DNA of 62,243 nt. It comes from CALAEC01 sp050692915 (GTDB lineage: Bacteria; Actinomycetota; UBA4738; CALAEC01). A model generated the notes under the pieces. It saw only the letters and a list, made by a program, of their open reading frames with translations, was not told where the DNA came from and did no database searches. Shown here in pieces: positions 39,584-48,228 of the stretch. The position numbers and the translations under genes are program-made. Where the stretch lies: assembly GCA_050692915.1 (NCBI GenBank), contig JBOGVU010000006.1:1-62243 (forward strand), written 5' to 3'. Position 1 is the stretch's first letter. Each line of letters starts with the position of its first letter.

Positions 39584-40205
39584 TTTTGAGTGATGCGCCC
39601 ATCTGATCCCGAGCGGCCGCCGTACTGCCCGGATTGTCCGCCAGGGCAGTAGAAGGAGAGGGGCCACGTAGTCGTACCCAGGGGTCTTCCTTGCGTACGC
39701 GTCCGGTCGGCGCGAACGGGCGAAGCATACCGCGTGTCTCGCGTGGCCGAGATGATGATCAGGTTCTTGCGGCTCCGGTGGAGGGCAGGGTGGAGATCAT
39801 TGTCACCGGCGATGCGGACCTTCTCCTCCTGGCACAGCATCAAGGCACCTCGAGCAACTGCTGAGGCGCGCCAAGAGTTGATCCGCAGGATCTAACCTCC
39901 TGGCGAATCGCCCAGTGATCCAGGTCGACCCCCTCACCCCAGCCCATGGTTCACACCTGCGATCCCGGCCAGCTGAGCTTCCCCGGCTGGCCTCCTGATG
40001 CACCTCCGAATTGAGGGAGGCGACGTGCAGTAGCTACGGGCAGTTCTTGGCTGACACTCGTCACGCGAGGCTGCCGAGTGACCGCGGGTTGCTCTCGCGC
40101 GTGGCTACCCAAGGCCGCGGTGGAGCGCAAGCGCTGCCTCAAGCACATCGAGATCCCCGTTTGACGGCCCACAGGACTCTCGGTCTTCCTACCGGTAACA
40201 TCCCG
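39584..40205. other. Region without a supported gene
   Basis: Downstream of the MerR-type promoter no frame has convincing protein-like content. The listed short frames change composition and lack ribosome sites. A small piece (SDPERPPYCPDCPPGQ) could be the start of a lost target gene after a frameshift. I see no repeats or RNA structure here. Confidence 0.5.
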
Positions 40206-40208
40206 GCT

Positions 40209-40238
40209 TTGATGTTCTGATGGAGCCTGGGCTATGCT
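40209..40238 (+). promoter_or_regulatory. Probable promoter of the M28 peptidase gene
   Basis: TTGATG (40209-40214) and TATGCT (40233-40238) are separated by 18 bp, leaving a leader of about 70 bp before GTG 40317. Confidence 0.5.
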
Positions 40239-40316
40239 AGGCTGCCCAATCCATCCCGGCCTCTGAATGCATGATGATGCTCAGGAGGCGGATCGATCCC
40301 CTAGGAGGTGGGGCTC

Positions 40317-41876
40317 GTGCGAAAAGGAACCATCTCAGCCCTTGTGGGGCTGACACTTGTCGGGACGCTTCTGGCGGCGCCTTCTGCGCCGGCGGCCGTC
40401 CCGACAGACAGCACCGCTTTGAGGAACGCGGTGACGCTATCGGGCATCAGGGAACACCAGGCCGCGTTCCAGGCTATCGCCGATGCCAACGACGACACGC
40501 GACTGGCCGGCACTCCCGGCTACGATGAGTCGGCGGATTACGTCTTCGACCGTCTTGTCGACGCCGGGTACTCGCCGGTTCGGCAGCAGTTCGATTTTGC
40601 GTTCTTCCAGGAGACGGCCACCCCCCAGCTCGACCGGGTGTCCCCGGACCCCAAGACCTACGTTCACGGCACCGACTTCTTCACGATGGACTACTCGGGG
40701 AGCGGGAACCCGACGGCGCCGCTGGTAACCACGAACGACATCGTCATCCCACCGACGCCGGCGCCCAGCTCGACCAGCGGCTGTGAGGCCTCGGACTTCC
40801 CGGCGAACACCTCCGGCAGCATCGTGCTGATCCAGCGGGGAACGTGCACGTTCGCCCAGAAGGCCACTAACGCGCAGAACCTTGGCGCCGTGGGGGTCAT
40901 CATCTTCAACGAGGGTAACCCCGGTCGGACCGACCTGTTCGGCGGAACGCTCGGCGGGCCCGACTTCACCATCCCGGTGACCGGCACGTCCTTCGCCGTC
41001 GGTGAGGAGCTGTACAACCTGCTCCAGGCTGGTGCGGTGACCATGCACATGTTCACTCAGACCACCTCGGAGATCCGGACCACCGAGAACATCATCGCCG
41101 AGACCGCCTCGGGTCGCGGTGACCGGACCGTCGTGGTGGGAGCCCACCTCGATTCCGTGGCTGCGGGGCCCGGGATCAACGACAACGGCAGCGGATCGGC
41201 CACGATCCTGGAGGTCGCTGAGGAGTTCGCGGAGCTGGGCATCCAGCCCCGGAACAAGGTGCGCTTCGCATGGTGGGGCGCCGAGGAGGAAGGCCTGCTC
41301 GGTTCGGAGTACTACGTGAGCCAACTCTCCAAGCGCGAAATCAAGAACATCGCGGTGAACCTGAACTTCGACATGCTGGGGTCCCCGAACTTCGTGCGGT
41401 TCGTGTACGACGGTGATGGATCCGATACGCCGCTCAAGGGCCCCACGGGGTCGGCGAACGTGGAGGACGTCTTCCTCGACTACTTCGCCAGTCAGGGCCT
41501 CGAGACGGAGCCGACCGCGTTCGACGGGCGGTCTGACTACGGGCCGTTTATTGCGGTGGGGATCCCCGCCGGGGGGCTGTTCAGTGGAGCGGAGGGCCTC
41601 AAGACTGCTGAGCAGGTCGCGGACTACGGCGGGATCGCCGGGGAGCAGTACGACCCCTGCTACCACGAGGATTGCGACACCTTCGCCGGGACGGGCGGGG
41701 CGACCCCACCCGGTCTGGGCCTCGTCTCCCTCGACCAGCTGTCGGACGGGGCGGCCCACTCCGTGTTCTCCTTCGCCATGACGACGTCGGCGGTGCCCGG
41801 CACCGACAAGTCGTCGGACAAGGCGGCCAAGAACGCGGCGAGCCTAGACTACTGGGGGCCGAAGATTCGGAAGTAG
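40317..41876 (+). CDS. Secreted M28 aminopeptidase with PA domain, 519 aa
   Basis: GTG 40317 with AGGAGG 9-14 bases upstream. Signal peptide RKGTISALVGLTLVGTLLAA, cut near PAAVP. A PA insert at about residues 130-245 (GSIVLIQRGTCTFAQKATNA, GAVGVIIFNEGNPG) lies inside an M28 peptidase. Zinc ligands: VVVGAHLDSVAAGPGINDNG (His and Asp), FAWWGAEEEGLLGSEYYVSQ (catalytic Glu and Glu ligand), LNFDMLGSPNF (Asp) and CYHEDCDTF (final His). All are present, as in Streptomyces griseus aminopeptidase-type enzymes. It carries its own promoter and a strong terminator and stands alone, so it is a monocistronic extracellular enzyme. Confidence 0.93.
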   Translation: MRKGTISALVGLTLVGTLLAAPSAPAAVPTDSTALRNAVTLSGIREHQAAFQAIADANDDTRLAGTPGYDESADYVFDRLVDAGYSPVRQQFDFAFFQETATPQLDRVSPDPKTYVHGTDFFTMDYSGSGNPTAPLVTTNDIVIPPTPAPSSTSGCEASDFPANTSGSIVLIQRGTCTFAQKATNAQNLGAVGVIIFNEGNPGRTDLFGGTLGGPDFTIPVTGTSFAVGEELYNLLQAGAVTMHMFTQTTSEIRTTENIIAETASGRGDRTVVVGAHLDSVAAGPGINDNGSGSATILEVAEEFAELGIQPRNKVRFAWWGAEEEGLLGSEYYVSQLSKREIKNIAVNLNFDMLGSPNFVRFVYDGDGSDTPLKGPTGSANVEDVFLDYFASQGLETEPTAFDGRSDYGPFIAVGIPAGGLFSGAEGLKTAEQVADYGGIAGEQYDPCYHEDCDTFAGTGGATPPGLGLVSLDQLSDGAAHSVFSFAMTTSAVPGTDKSSDKAAKNAASLDYWGPKIRK

Positions 41877-41898
41877 CCTCCGGCAGGGCAGCAGGATC

Positions 41899-41931
41899 AA
41901 AGGAGGCGGCGCTGGGGCGCCGCCTCCTTTT
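41899..41931 (+). terminator. Rho-independent terminator
   Basis: AAAGGAGGCGGCG-CTGGGG-CGCCGCCTCCTTTT is a 13-bp perfect stem with a short loop and T run, 23 bp after the M28 stop. Confidence 0.92.
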
Positions 41932-42055
41932 GATAAATGACCATCCGGCGCCTCATCGTGGCAGCGTTCGGGGTCGTCCTCTTCCTCCGGGCGTCTCCCC
42001 GATGACCCGAGCCAGGGGCGCTGCCTGCCGGAGATGGTGACGATAGGATGGTCCC

Positions 42056-42613
42056 GTGCGGAGATCGGTGTTGGTCGGTGCTGCTACGGCATGGGTGGGC
42101 ATCGTTTTCGGCCACCTGGCTGCCTATCTCGTCGCCTATCCGGCCGAGCCGGTGCGGGAGATGCACTTAGCCCTCGCCGGGCACGGTTGGATGGAGGTGG
42201 GCGCCCTCCTCGCTCTTGCTGTGATCCCGGCCATCCTCCTTGTGACTGGAATCCGGGCCGCGCGGCTCGAGCCTTCGGCCCCCCTCGGGCGGACTGCCCT
42301 GCGCCTTGCGGCGTTCCAACTCCCGGCGTTTGTTCTCATCGAGCTGTCCGAGCGCCATTTCTCCCTCGGACTGATGCTCACCGACCGGGCCGTGCTCGCC
42401 GGGCTTGCCGCCCAGGTCGTGGTATCCCTGGTTGCGGCGGCGGTGTTGACCCTCGTGGCCCGGGGGGTCCGTGCGGTGGTGTCCCGTCGTCGCCCTGCCC
42501 CCTCGCCGCGGCCCGTCCGCATCCCCGCCCCAGCACAGCGGGTCCTCGCTTCCAGGGCCCCGTTCTTACTCGGACCCCCACGCCGGGCACCGCCACCCCC
42601 TCTCGCTGCCTAG
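42056..42613 (+). CDS. Four-span membrane protein of unknown function, 185 aa
   Basis: GTG 42056. Spans: VLVGAATAWVGIVFGHLAAYL, VGALLALAVIPAILLVTGI, LRLAAFQLPAFVLIEL and LAAQVVVSLVAAAVLTLVA. His residues sit at span borders (GHLAAYL, MHLALAGHGWMEVG, ERHFSLG). The C-terminal 45 residues are Pro/Arg-rich and look unstructured. Position before the ctaG gene and His placement suggest a role in oxidase or copper metabolism, but this is only context. No family is recognised. Confidence 0.6.
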   Translation: MRRSVLVGAATAWVGIVFGHLAAYLVAYPAEPVREMHLALAGHGWMEVGALLALAVIPAILLVTGIRAARLEPSAPLGRTALRLAAFQLPAFVLIELSERHFSLGLMLTDRAVLAGLAAQVVVSLVAAAVLTLVARGVRAVVSRRRPAPSPRPVRIPAPAQRVLASRAPFLLGPPRRAPPPPLAA

Positions 42614-42667
42614 GCGCCTAGGGCCGCCCGCTTAGGCGGCCCGGTGAGCGAGAGGAGTGACCAAGCA

Positions 42668-42850
42668 GTGCGGTACGTGAGATGGCTCATGGTCCCAACC
42701 GCCCTGGCGGCGGCGGCGGCCCTGGTCCTCCTGCTCCGACCCGGGGGGTCTCCCGGCGATTGCGTTGGTTCCCGGCCGCCCGGAGCTCCCCGGCAACCGG
42801 ATGGAGGGGCCCGGGCTTGTGCGATGACGGAACAGGAAGAGGCAGGGTGA
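42668..42850 (+). CDS. Small membrane protein, 60 aa
   Basis: GTG 42668 (VRYVRWLMVPTALAAAAALV), with GAGAGGAG upstream. GTG 42644 would add eight residues. One hydrophobic segment, then GGSPGDCVGSRPPGAPRQPD with a single Cys. Its stop overlaps the ctaG start (GTGA), which supports translation. A 8-bp GC stem (42621-42642) without a T run lies just upstream. The function is unknown, and the tail could come from a frameshift. Confidence 0.45.
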   Translation: MRYVRWLMVPTALAAAAALVLLLRPGGSPGDCVGSRPPGAPRQPDGGARACAMTEQEEAG

Positions 42851-43680
42851 TCCCCTTCCGCGCTCACCTGGACGTCGTCCTCGTCTTGGCGGCGGTGGAA
42901 GCGGCCTACGTGGTCGGCGTTCGCCGGGTGGGGGCCCGGTACGTCGAACCGGGCGAGCCGCCGGCGTCCCGGCGCCAGGTGATGCTCTTCTCCGCGGGGG
43001 TCGGGGTTCTGTTCATCGGGTCGTTCTGGCCGATCCATGACCTGGCTGAGCGATACCTGTTCAGCTTCCACATGGTCCAGCACATGCTATTCACCCTGGT
43101 GGCCCCGCCCCTGCTGTTGCTCGGCATCCCGGGTTGGCTCGCCCGTCTTCTGGTCCGTCCCCTCATGCCGGTCGCCCGAATGGTCCTCCGGCCAATCCCG
43201 GCGTTCCTGCTCTACAACGCCGTCCTGGTCGCCACTCACTGGCCGCCGGTCGTTGAGCTGAGCGTGGGTTCCCAGCCCGCCCACTTCGTCCTCCACGTCG
43301 TGCTCGTGGGAAGCGGCCTGGTGATGTGGTGGCCCGTGCTGAGCCCCCTCGCTGAGATCCCTCGCCTCTCCTACCCGGGGCAGATGCTGTACCTGTTCGG
43401 CCAGTCCATCATTCCCACGGTCCCGGCCTCGTTCCTCACCTTCGGAGACCATCCCCTGTACCACGTCTACGAGGCGTTCCCCCGGCTGTGGGGGGTGTCC
43501 GCCCACACCGACCAGCTGGTGGCTGGTCTGCTGATGAAGATCGGGGGCGGCCTGATCTTGTGGGCGGCCATCGCCGTTGTGTTCTTCACGTGGTTCGGAC
43601 GAGAGGGTGCGGACCGGCCGGAGGAAGCCGATTGGCAGCGGCTGGAGCGGGACCTCAACCGCGCGGGGAGGGAGCCGTGA
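42847..43680 (+). CDS. ctaG: CtaG (caa3-type) cytochrome oxidase copper-assembly protein, 277 aa
   Basis: GTG 42847 overlaps the previous stop. Seven or so spans of the caa3_CtaG/DUF1404 family: GSFWPIHDLAERYLFSFHMV, QHMLFTLVAPPLLLLGIPGW, GSQPAHFVLHVVLVGSGLVM and ASFLTFGDHPLYHVY. Conserved His in each outer half, including H-M-V-Q-H-M. Known role of the family: supports copper insertion into caa3-type cytochrome c oxidase. Overlaps the next gene at GTGA. Confidence 0.9.
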   Translation: MIPFRAHLDVVLVLAAVEAAYVVGVRRVGARYVEPGEPPASRRQVMLFSAGVGVLFIGSFWPIHDLAERYLFSFHMVQHMLFTLVAPPLLLLGIPGWLARLLVRPLMPVARMVLRPIPAFLLYNAVLVATHWPPVVELSVGSQPAHFVLHVVLVGSGLVMWWPVLSPLAEIPRLSYPGQMLYLFGQSIIPTVPASFLTFGDHPLYHVYEAFPRLWGVSAHTDQLVAGLLMKIGGGLILWAAIAVVFFTWFGREGADRPEEADWQRLERDLNRAGREP

Positions 43681-44360
43681 TCAAGACCGACCGCGTCACC
43701 AAGATCTACAAGCAAACCGTGGTCGCCTTGGAGGACGTCAACATCGAGGTGCGCAAGGGCGAGTTCGTGTTCGTGGTGGGCCCTTCAGGGTCGGGCAAGT
43801 CAACGTTCGTCCGGCTGCTGCTCAAGGAGGAGGAGCCCACCCGTGGGAGCATCCACGTGGCCGGAAAGAACATCGCCAACCTCTCCCCATGGAAGGTGCC
43901 GTTCCTCCGCCGGAACATCGGGACGGTATTTCAAGACTTCAAGCTGCTCCCGGACAAGACAGTGTTCGAGAACGTGGCGTTCGCCCTGGAGGTGATCGGG
44001 AAGCCCGGCCACGTGATCGAGAGGCGGGTCCCGGAGATCCTCAACCTGGTCGGCCTGGGTGACAAGCTGGCCAACTACCCGGACGAGCTCTCCGGGGGGG
44101 AGCAGCAGCGGGTGTCGATCGCCCGGGCGTTCGTGAACCGCCCCCTCATCCTCCTGGCCGACGAGCCCACCGGGAACCTGGACCCTGGGACTTCGGTGGA
44201 GATCATGAAGCTCCTGGACCGGATCAACCGAACGGGGACCACGGTGGTGATGGCCACCCACGACAACGCCATCGTGGACGCCATGCGCCGGCGGGTGGTC
44301 GAGCTAGACGAGGGCCAAGTGGTTCGGGACCAGGCCAGAGGGGTGTACGGGTATGGCTAG
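43677..44360 (+). CDS. FtsE-like ABC transporter ATPase, 227 aa
   Basis: GTG 43677 overlaps ctaG. Full ABC ATPase: Walker A VVGPSGSGKSTFVRLLL, Q-loop GTVFQDFKLLPDKTVFENVA, signature DELSGGEQQRVSIARAF, Walker B ILLADEPTGNLDPGT and switch MATHDNAIVDAMRRRVVEL. The Phe-Gln-Asp-Phe-Lys-Leu-Leu string is characteristic of FtsE. However the expected ftsX does not follow; an sdhD-like gene does, overlapping by eight bases. It may be a displaced or duplicate ftsE, or serve another permease. Confidence 0.8.
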   Translation: MIKTDRVTKIYKQTVVALEDVNIEVRKGEFVFVVGPSGSGKSTFVRLLLKEEEPTRGSIHVAGKNIANLSPWKVPFLRRNIGTVFQDFKLLPDKTVFENVAFALEVIGKPGHVIERRVPEILNLVGLGDKLANYPDELSGGEQQRVSIARAFVNRPLILLADEPTGNLDPGTSVEIMKLLDRINRTGTTVVMATHDNAIVDAMRRRVVELDEGQVVRDQARGVYGYG

Positions 44361-44757
44361 GGCGACCACCGAGCCCGCCGGCGGTCGCCCGCCGGAGGAG
44401 CCGGAGCAGCGAGGGCCCAGCCTTGAGCTCTGGGCCTGGCTGTTCATGCGGCTCTCCGGGATCCTGCTGCTCTTCCTGGCCGTCGGCCACGTGCTGATCA
44501 TGCATGTCGTGGACGCGGGCGTGGAGCGGGTGAACTTCGGGTTCGTGGCCGCCAGGTGGCAAAGCCCGTTCTGGAGGACCTGGGACTGGATGCTCCTCTC
44601 GCTGGCCCTCCTCCACGGCGTGGTCGGCGTCCGGACCATCATCCTCGACTACGTGAAGCGCCCCGGGGCCCGGCTGGCGTGGAGCTGGGCTTTCGGCACC
44701 GTCGGCTTCGTGCTGTTCGTCCTGGGCACGGTCACGGTGCTCACGTTCCGCGCATGA
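44353..44757 (+). CDS. sdhD: Succinate dehydrogenase membrane anchor (SdhD-like), 134 aa
   Basis: ATG 44353 within the end of the ABC gene. A 25-residue charged lead, then three spans (LELWAWLFMRLSGILLLFLA, VGHVLIMHVVDAG with the haem/quinone-side His, and WDWMLLSLALLHGVVGVRTI). DYVKRPGARLAWSWAFG is typical of actinobacterial SdhD. The other sdh genes (C, A, B) are not adjacent, so either this is an isolated copy or the locus is rearranged. Confidence 0.8.
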   Translation: MARATTEPAGGRPPEEPEQRGPSLELWAWLFMRLSGILLLFLAVGHVLIMHVVDAGVERVNFGFVAARWQSPFWRTWDWMLLSLALLHGVVGVRTIILDYVKRPGARLAWSWAFGTVGFVLFVLGTVTVLTFRA

Positions 44758-44951
44758 CCCACGTCCGGATGCCGCCAGGGATCGTGGTCGAGCCCGGCGT
44801 GGTCGTCCAGAGCGGCAACCCACTCCTTCTCACCATGGAAGGGGAGTTCGTGGTGAAGAACCTGGTTCTGCTCTCGGTGGGGATCGTGGTCGGATCCACG
44901 GTCCGGCGCCGACGGAGGCCGGAGCCTTCTGCGGGATCGACGAATGCATGA
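44754..44951 (+). CDS. Short membrane protein resembling the C-terminus of YkgB/DUF417, 65 aa
   Basis: ATG 44754 overlaps the sdhD stop. GNPLLLTMEGEFVVKNLVLL followed by SVGIVVGSTVRRRRRPEP matches the last quarter of DUF417-type membrane proteins. The preceding spans are absent, so this is a remnant or a minimal protein. Adjacent to the isolated sdhD, it adds to the impression of a patchwork locus. Confidence 0.45.
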   Translation: MTHVRMPPGIVVEPGVVVQSGNPLLLTMEGEFVVKNLVLLSVGIVVGSTVRRRRRPEPSAGSTNA

Positions 44952-44994
44952 TGGTAGCGAACCCACGCTCAGGCTCTCCAGGAGGGAGTCGGAG

Positions 44995-45355
44995 ATGGAG
45001 CTGACGACGCGGGTCCCGTCCTCACGGCCCAAGGGGGAGGAACTGGCCCTGGTCATCGCCGCGGGGGGACAAGACGGACGCTGCGCTCCCGATCCAGACC
45101 GATGTGGTCGCGATCGGGCGGGATCCGGGGAACGACCTCGTCCTCGACGACGCCAGCGTCTCCCGCCGGCATGCTGAGATCCGGCGCGAATCCGGAAGCT
45201 TCTACATCTACGACCGCGGGAGCTTGAACAGGACGTACGTGCACCGTATCCGAATCGACCGCACTCGACTGGCCGATGGGGACGAGCTCCAGCTCGGAAG
45301 GACCAGGCTGATCTTCTGGAGCGGCGAGATCAAGGGGGCGGGGGACCCACATTGA
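44995..45355 (+). pseudogene. FHA-domain protein, frameshifted in a G run near 45065
   Basis: ATG 44995 with GGAGGG upstream reads MELTTRVPSSRPKGEELALV to IAAGG. In the next frame it goes on TDVVAIGRDPGNDLVLDDAS, VSRRHAEIRRESGSFYIYD, SLNRTYVHRIRI and LADGDELQLGRTRLIFW, a complete forkhead-associated domain with the pThr-binding Arg, Ser and His. The shift falls in GGGGGG at 45061-45067, a place where either slippage or a base-calling error is likely. Would be a small cytosolic phosphothreonine-binding protein. Confidence 0.7.
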
Positions 45356-45379
45356 CGGTGATTGGAGGCCGTGGGAGAA

Positions 45380-45401
45380 TGAATAGATGAGCAGTTATTC
45401 A
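45380..45401 (+). promoter_or_regulatory. ArsR/SmtB-type operator overlapping the start codon
   Basis: TGAATA-N10-TATTCA, perfect arms, the 12-2-12 class of SmtB/CadC operators. The ATG of the regulator (45387) lies inside the spacer. Confidence 0.78.
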
Positions 45402-45794
45402 ATCGAGCCGTTGACCGCAGAACGCTGTGAGACCGAGTGTATCCACCCCGAGCACGTGGTTCCGCTCCTCGGTCGGGTCATCGGGCGCCCCCAGGCCGAG
45501 GGGGTAGCCTCGGTCTTTGACGTCCTGGCGGATCCCACCAGGGCCCGGATCCTCAACGCCCTCAGCCTGGCCCAGGAGCTCTGCGTGTGCGACCTGGCCC
45601 TCCTCTTGGGGATCACCCAGTCGGCACTCAGCCATCAGCTCCGCCCCCTCCGGGCCCAGGGGGTGGTCAGCAGGCGGAAGGTCGGCCGCGTCGTCTACTA
45701 CCGTCTGGCCGACCAGCACGTCCGGACGCTCCTCGCTGAGGGCCTTGGTCACGCGGCCGAGGAGCCCCAGACAACGGCAGAGGCGGCTCCGTGA
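45387..45794 (+). CDS. ArsR/SmtB-family repressor of CadC type, 135 aa
   Basis: ATG 45387, in the middle of its own operator, so the mRNA may have almost no leader. Winged-helix core: FDVLADPTRARILNALSLAQ, ELCVCDLALLLGITQSALSH and QLRPLRAQGVVSRRKVGRVV. The N-terminal CETEC (C14, C18) and the helix-3 pair in ELCVCDL (C66, C68) reproduce the four-Cys site of CadC, which senses Cd(II), Pb(II) and Zn(II). Overlaps the CDF transporter by four bases. Confidence 0.9.
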   Translation: MSSYSIEPLTAERCETECIHPEHVVPLLGRVIGRPQAEGVASVFDVLADPTRARILNALSLAQELCVCDLALLLGITQSALSHQLRPLRAQGVVSRRKVGRVVYYRLADQHVRTLLAEGLGHAAEEPQTTAEAAP

Positions 45795-46684
45795 CCGCAC
45801 CCTTCCGGAGCGTGGCACGGACCTACCGCGGCCGGTTGTTGGTGGTTTTGGCGATCACCGGGACGGTTCTGGTGGCCGAGGTGGTGGGTGGCCTGGTCAC
45901 CGGAAGCCTCGCCCTTCTTGCGGACGCTGCCCACATGTTCACGGACGTGGCGGGCATCTCCCTGGCCCTCCTCGCCACCTGGATCGCCCACCGCCCGGCG
46001 AGCCGGGGGCGGACCTTCGGGCTCTATCGGGTGGAGATCCTGGCCGCCGCGGTCAACGCCGTCCTCCTGTTCGGGGTGGCCGCTGTGGTGCTATGGGAGG
46101 CCTGGCGCCGGCTGTCGGAGCCCCCCGAGATCGCCAGCGGGCTGATGCTCGCCGTGGCGACGGTGGGCCTGGTGGCGAACGCGGTGTCGCTGTGGCTGCT
46201 GCGCTCCGCCCAGAAGGAGAGCCTCAACATGCGAGGCGCCTACCTTGAGGTCCTGGGAGATCTGCTCGGGTCCGCCGCCGTGATCGTGGCTGCGGTGGTC
46301 ATCGCCACCACCGGGTTCCACCAGGCCGATGCCCTTGCCTCTGTGGTGATCGGCCTGATGATCCTGCCCCGCACGTGGCGCCTGCTACGAGAGGCTGTCG
46401 ACGTCCTCCTGGAGGCAACGCCGAAGGGGGTGGACCTGAGCGAGGTCCGCCAACACATCTTGTCCACGCCGGGCGTGGAGGACGTTCACGACCTCCACGC
46501 CTGGACGATTACCAGCGGCATGAACGTCGTCTCCGCGCACGTGGTTCTCCGGAAGGGTGCAACCGGCCGTGTGGTGCTCGATGAGCTCTGTGCGTGCCTG
46601 TCGAAGGACTTCGATATCGAGCACAGCACGTTCCAGCTCGAGTCACCGGACCGCAGACTGCTGGAGGAGGTCGCCCACGAATGA
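45791..46684 (+). CDS. Cation diffusion facilitator transporter, CzcD-like, 297 aa
   Basis: GTG 45791 overlaps the regulator. Six spans and the CDF metal site in LALLADAAHMFTDVAGISLA (Asp and H-x3-D) and HQADALASVVIGLMI. The C-terminal cytosolic domain has VEDVHDLHAWTITSGMNVVS and SKDFDIEHSTFQLES. Role: proton-driven Zn/Cd/Co export. Regulated by the CadC-type repressor in the same operon. Confidence 0.93.
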   Translation: MTAPFRSVARTYRGRLLVVLAITGTVLVAEVVGGLVTGSLALLADAAHMFTDVAGISLALLATWIAHRPASRGRTFGLYRVEILAAAVNAVLLFGVAAVVLWEAWRRLSEPPEIASGLMLAVATVGLVANAVSLWLLRSAQKESLNMRGAYLEVLGDLLGSAAVIVAAVVIATTGFHQADALASVVIGLMILPRTWRLLREAVDVLLEATPKGVDLSEVRQHILSTPGVEDVHDLHAWTITSGMNVVSAHVVLRKGATGRVVLDELCACLSKDFDIEHSTFQLESPDRRLLEEVAHE

Positions 46685-47328
46685 GTTGGGAAGCGACCGG
46701 CGGGATCGGATCTATTGGTCGGCACGCCCTGGTGGCTCGAGGGCTGAGACTGGAGTACCTGACGGTGGGGTGGAACCTGGTGGAGGGCGTCATCGCCGTG
46801 GCGGCGGCCCTGGCCGCGGGCAGCGTCGCGCTCCTCGGGTTCGGCATCGACAGCTTCGTGGAGAGCGCATCTGGATCGGTGCTGATTTGGCGACTCCGGG
46901 CCGAGCGGCGAGCGGCGGACCCCCAGGCCATCGAGCGGCTCGAGCGGCGGGCGATGCGCCTGGTCGGGGCCACGTTCTTCCTCCTCGCGGCGTACATCAC
47001 CGTCGACGCCATCGTCACCCTGGTCACGGCGGAGCGGCCGGAGGCCTCTCCGGTGGGGATCGCGCTCGCGGCCGTCTCCCTCGCCGTGATGTGGTGGCTG
47101 GCCAGGGCCAAGCTCCGGACGGCGGTGGCCCTCGGCAGCAGGGCTCTGAAGGCCGACGCCTTCCAGACCACCGCCTGCTGGTGGCTCTCCCTCGTGGTTC
47201 TCGGTGGGATCGGGCTGAACGCCCTGTTCGGGTGGTGGTGGGCGGATCCCCTCGCCGCCATCGGCATCTCCGTGCTCCTGCTCCGGGAGGGCCTAGAGGG
47301 ATGGAAGGGTGAGGGCCATGAACACTAG
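46681..47328 (+). CDS. Second CDF-type cation transporter, transmembrane part only, 215 aa
   Basis: ATG 46681 overlaps the first transporter (ATGA). Six spans with GSVALLGFGIDSFVESASGS (CDF site with Asp and Ser in place of H-x3-D) and LKADAFQTTACWWLSLVVLG. The C-terminal cytosolic domain of the family is missing. The WDNx-type ending GWWWADPLAAIGISVLLL is retained. Related to short cobalt-zinc-cadmium transporter homologs. It may act with the full-length protein. It ends in a His-containing GEGHEH. Confidence 0.85.
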   Translation: MSWEATGGIGSIGRHALVARGLRLEYLTVGWNLVEGVIAVAAALAAGSVALLGFGIDSFVESASGSVLIWRLRAERRAADPQAIERLERRAMRLVGATFFLLAAYITVDAIVTLVTAERPEASPVGIALAAVSLAVMWWLARAKLRTAVALGSRALKADAFQTTACWWLSLVVLGGIGLNALFGWWWADPLAAIGISVLLLREGLEGWKGEGHEH

Positions 47329-48228
47329 ACGCCCGGCTTTCCTGGCAGCCGTCGCGTCCCTGGTCCTGGTTGCCACGGCGTGCGCCGGCGCCGAGGACGA
47401 AGCCGTCACGCCTCCACGGGATGACCTTCGGGTCCAGGTAGCCAGCTACGACCTGGCCGTGGGAACCGGACGGTTCATGGTCGGGCTGCTGACCGGGCAG
47501 AACGAGCTGGTGGCGGGGGGGATGATCGACATGGAGTTCACGCCGCCAGGCGGCGCCGCCGTCCAACGCGCTCGGGGGGCGTTCCTGCCGCTTCCCGAAG
47601 AGGAGCATGAGGAGGGCCAGGAGGAGCTTCCCCACGCCACCGGTGTCTATGCGTCTCAGGTGACGTTCGAGGAGCCCGGGACCTGGCGGGTGGTTGTGAC
47701 CGCGACGGTCGACGGGCAGCGAACCACCGGCTCCACCCTTTCGAGGTGATTGACGAGCCGCGCTTCCCGGCGGCGGGAGATCGGGCCCCCCGTTCCGACA
47801 ACCTGACGGTGGGCTCGAAGGATGTTCCTCCGGCGGCCGTGGACTCACGGGCGATCGAGGACGGAGAGATTCCCGATCCGGACCTGCATCGGGTCACCAT
47901 CGCCGAGGCAATCGCGGAGAGCCGGCCTGTCCTCGCGGTGTTCTCGACGCCCACGTTCTGCGAGAGCCGCTTCTGCGGACCGGTCACCGACATGGTGGCA
48001 AGCCTCGCCGCTGACTATCCCGAGGCAGCCGAGTACGTTCACGTGGAGATCTGGAAGGACCGACAGAACAACGTCGTCAATCGGGCCGCGGCGGAGTGGG
48101 TCCTTCGCGACGACACGCTGCTGGAGCCGTGGGTGTTCCTGGTCGGCGAGAATGGTCGCATCGACGCTCGATGGGACAACGTGGCTATCCGAGCCGAGAT
48201 CGAGCCCTTCCTCTCGTCGGGGAGGTAG
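47318..48228 (+). pseudogene. Lipoprotein with C-terminal thioredoxin-like domain, frameshifted near 47738
   Basis: ATG 47318 gives a lipoprotein signal (FLAAVASLVLVATAC), then a beta-rich domain (FMVGLLTGQNELVAGGMIDM, GTWRVVVTATVDGQRTTGS). At TLS the frame stops (47749). The next frame carries on directly as FEVIDEPRFPAAGDRAPRSD, VFSTPTFCESRFCGPVTDM, AEYVHVEIWKDRQNNVV and EPWVFLVGENGRIDARWDN, as in whole homologs of this family where the two parts are one chain. One base is missing near 47738. The Cys-x4-Cys at the thioredoxin-like site is intact. The function is unknown; it is exported. Confidence 0.7.

Noticed and set aside
39586..39655. A short Cys-containing peptide after the MerR promoter
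   Set aside because: No single frame joins the ribosome site to SDPERPPYCPDCPPGQ; it needs an assumed frameshift and has no known homolog.
42621..42642. Terminator between 42613 and 42668
   Set aside because: An 8-bp GC stem exists but no T run follows, and the downstream genes are closely packed.
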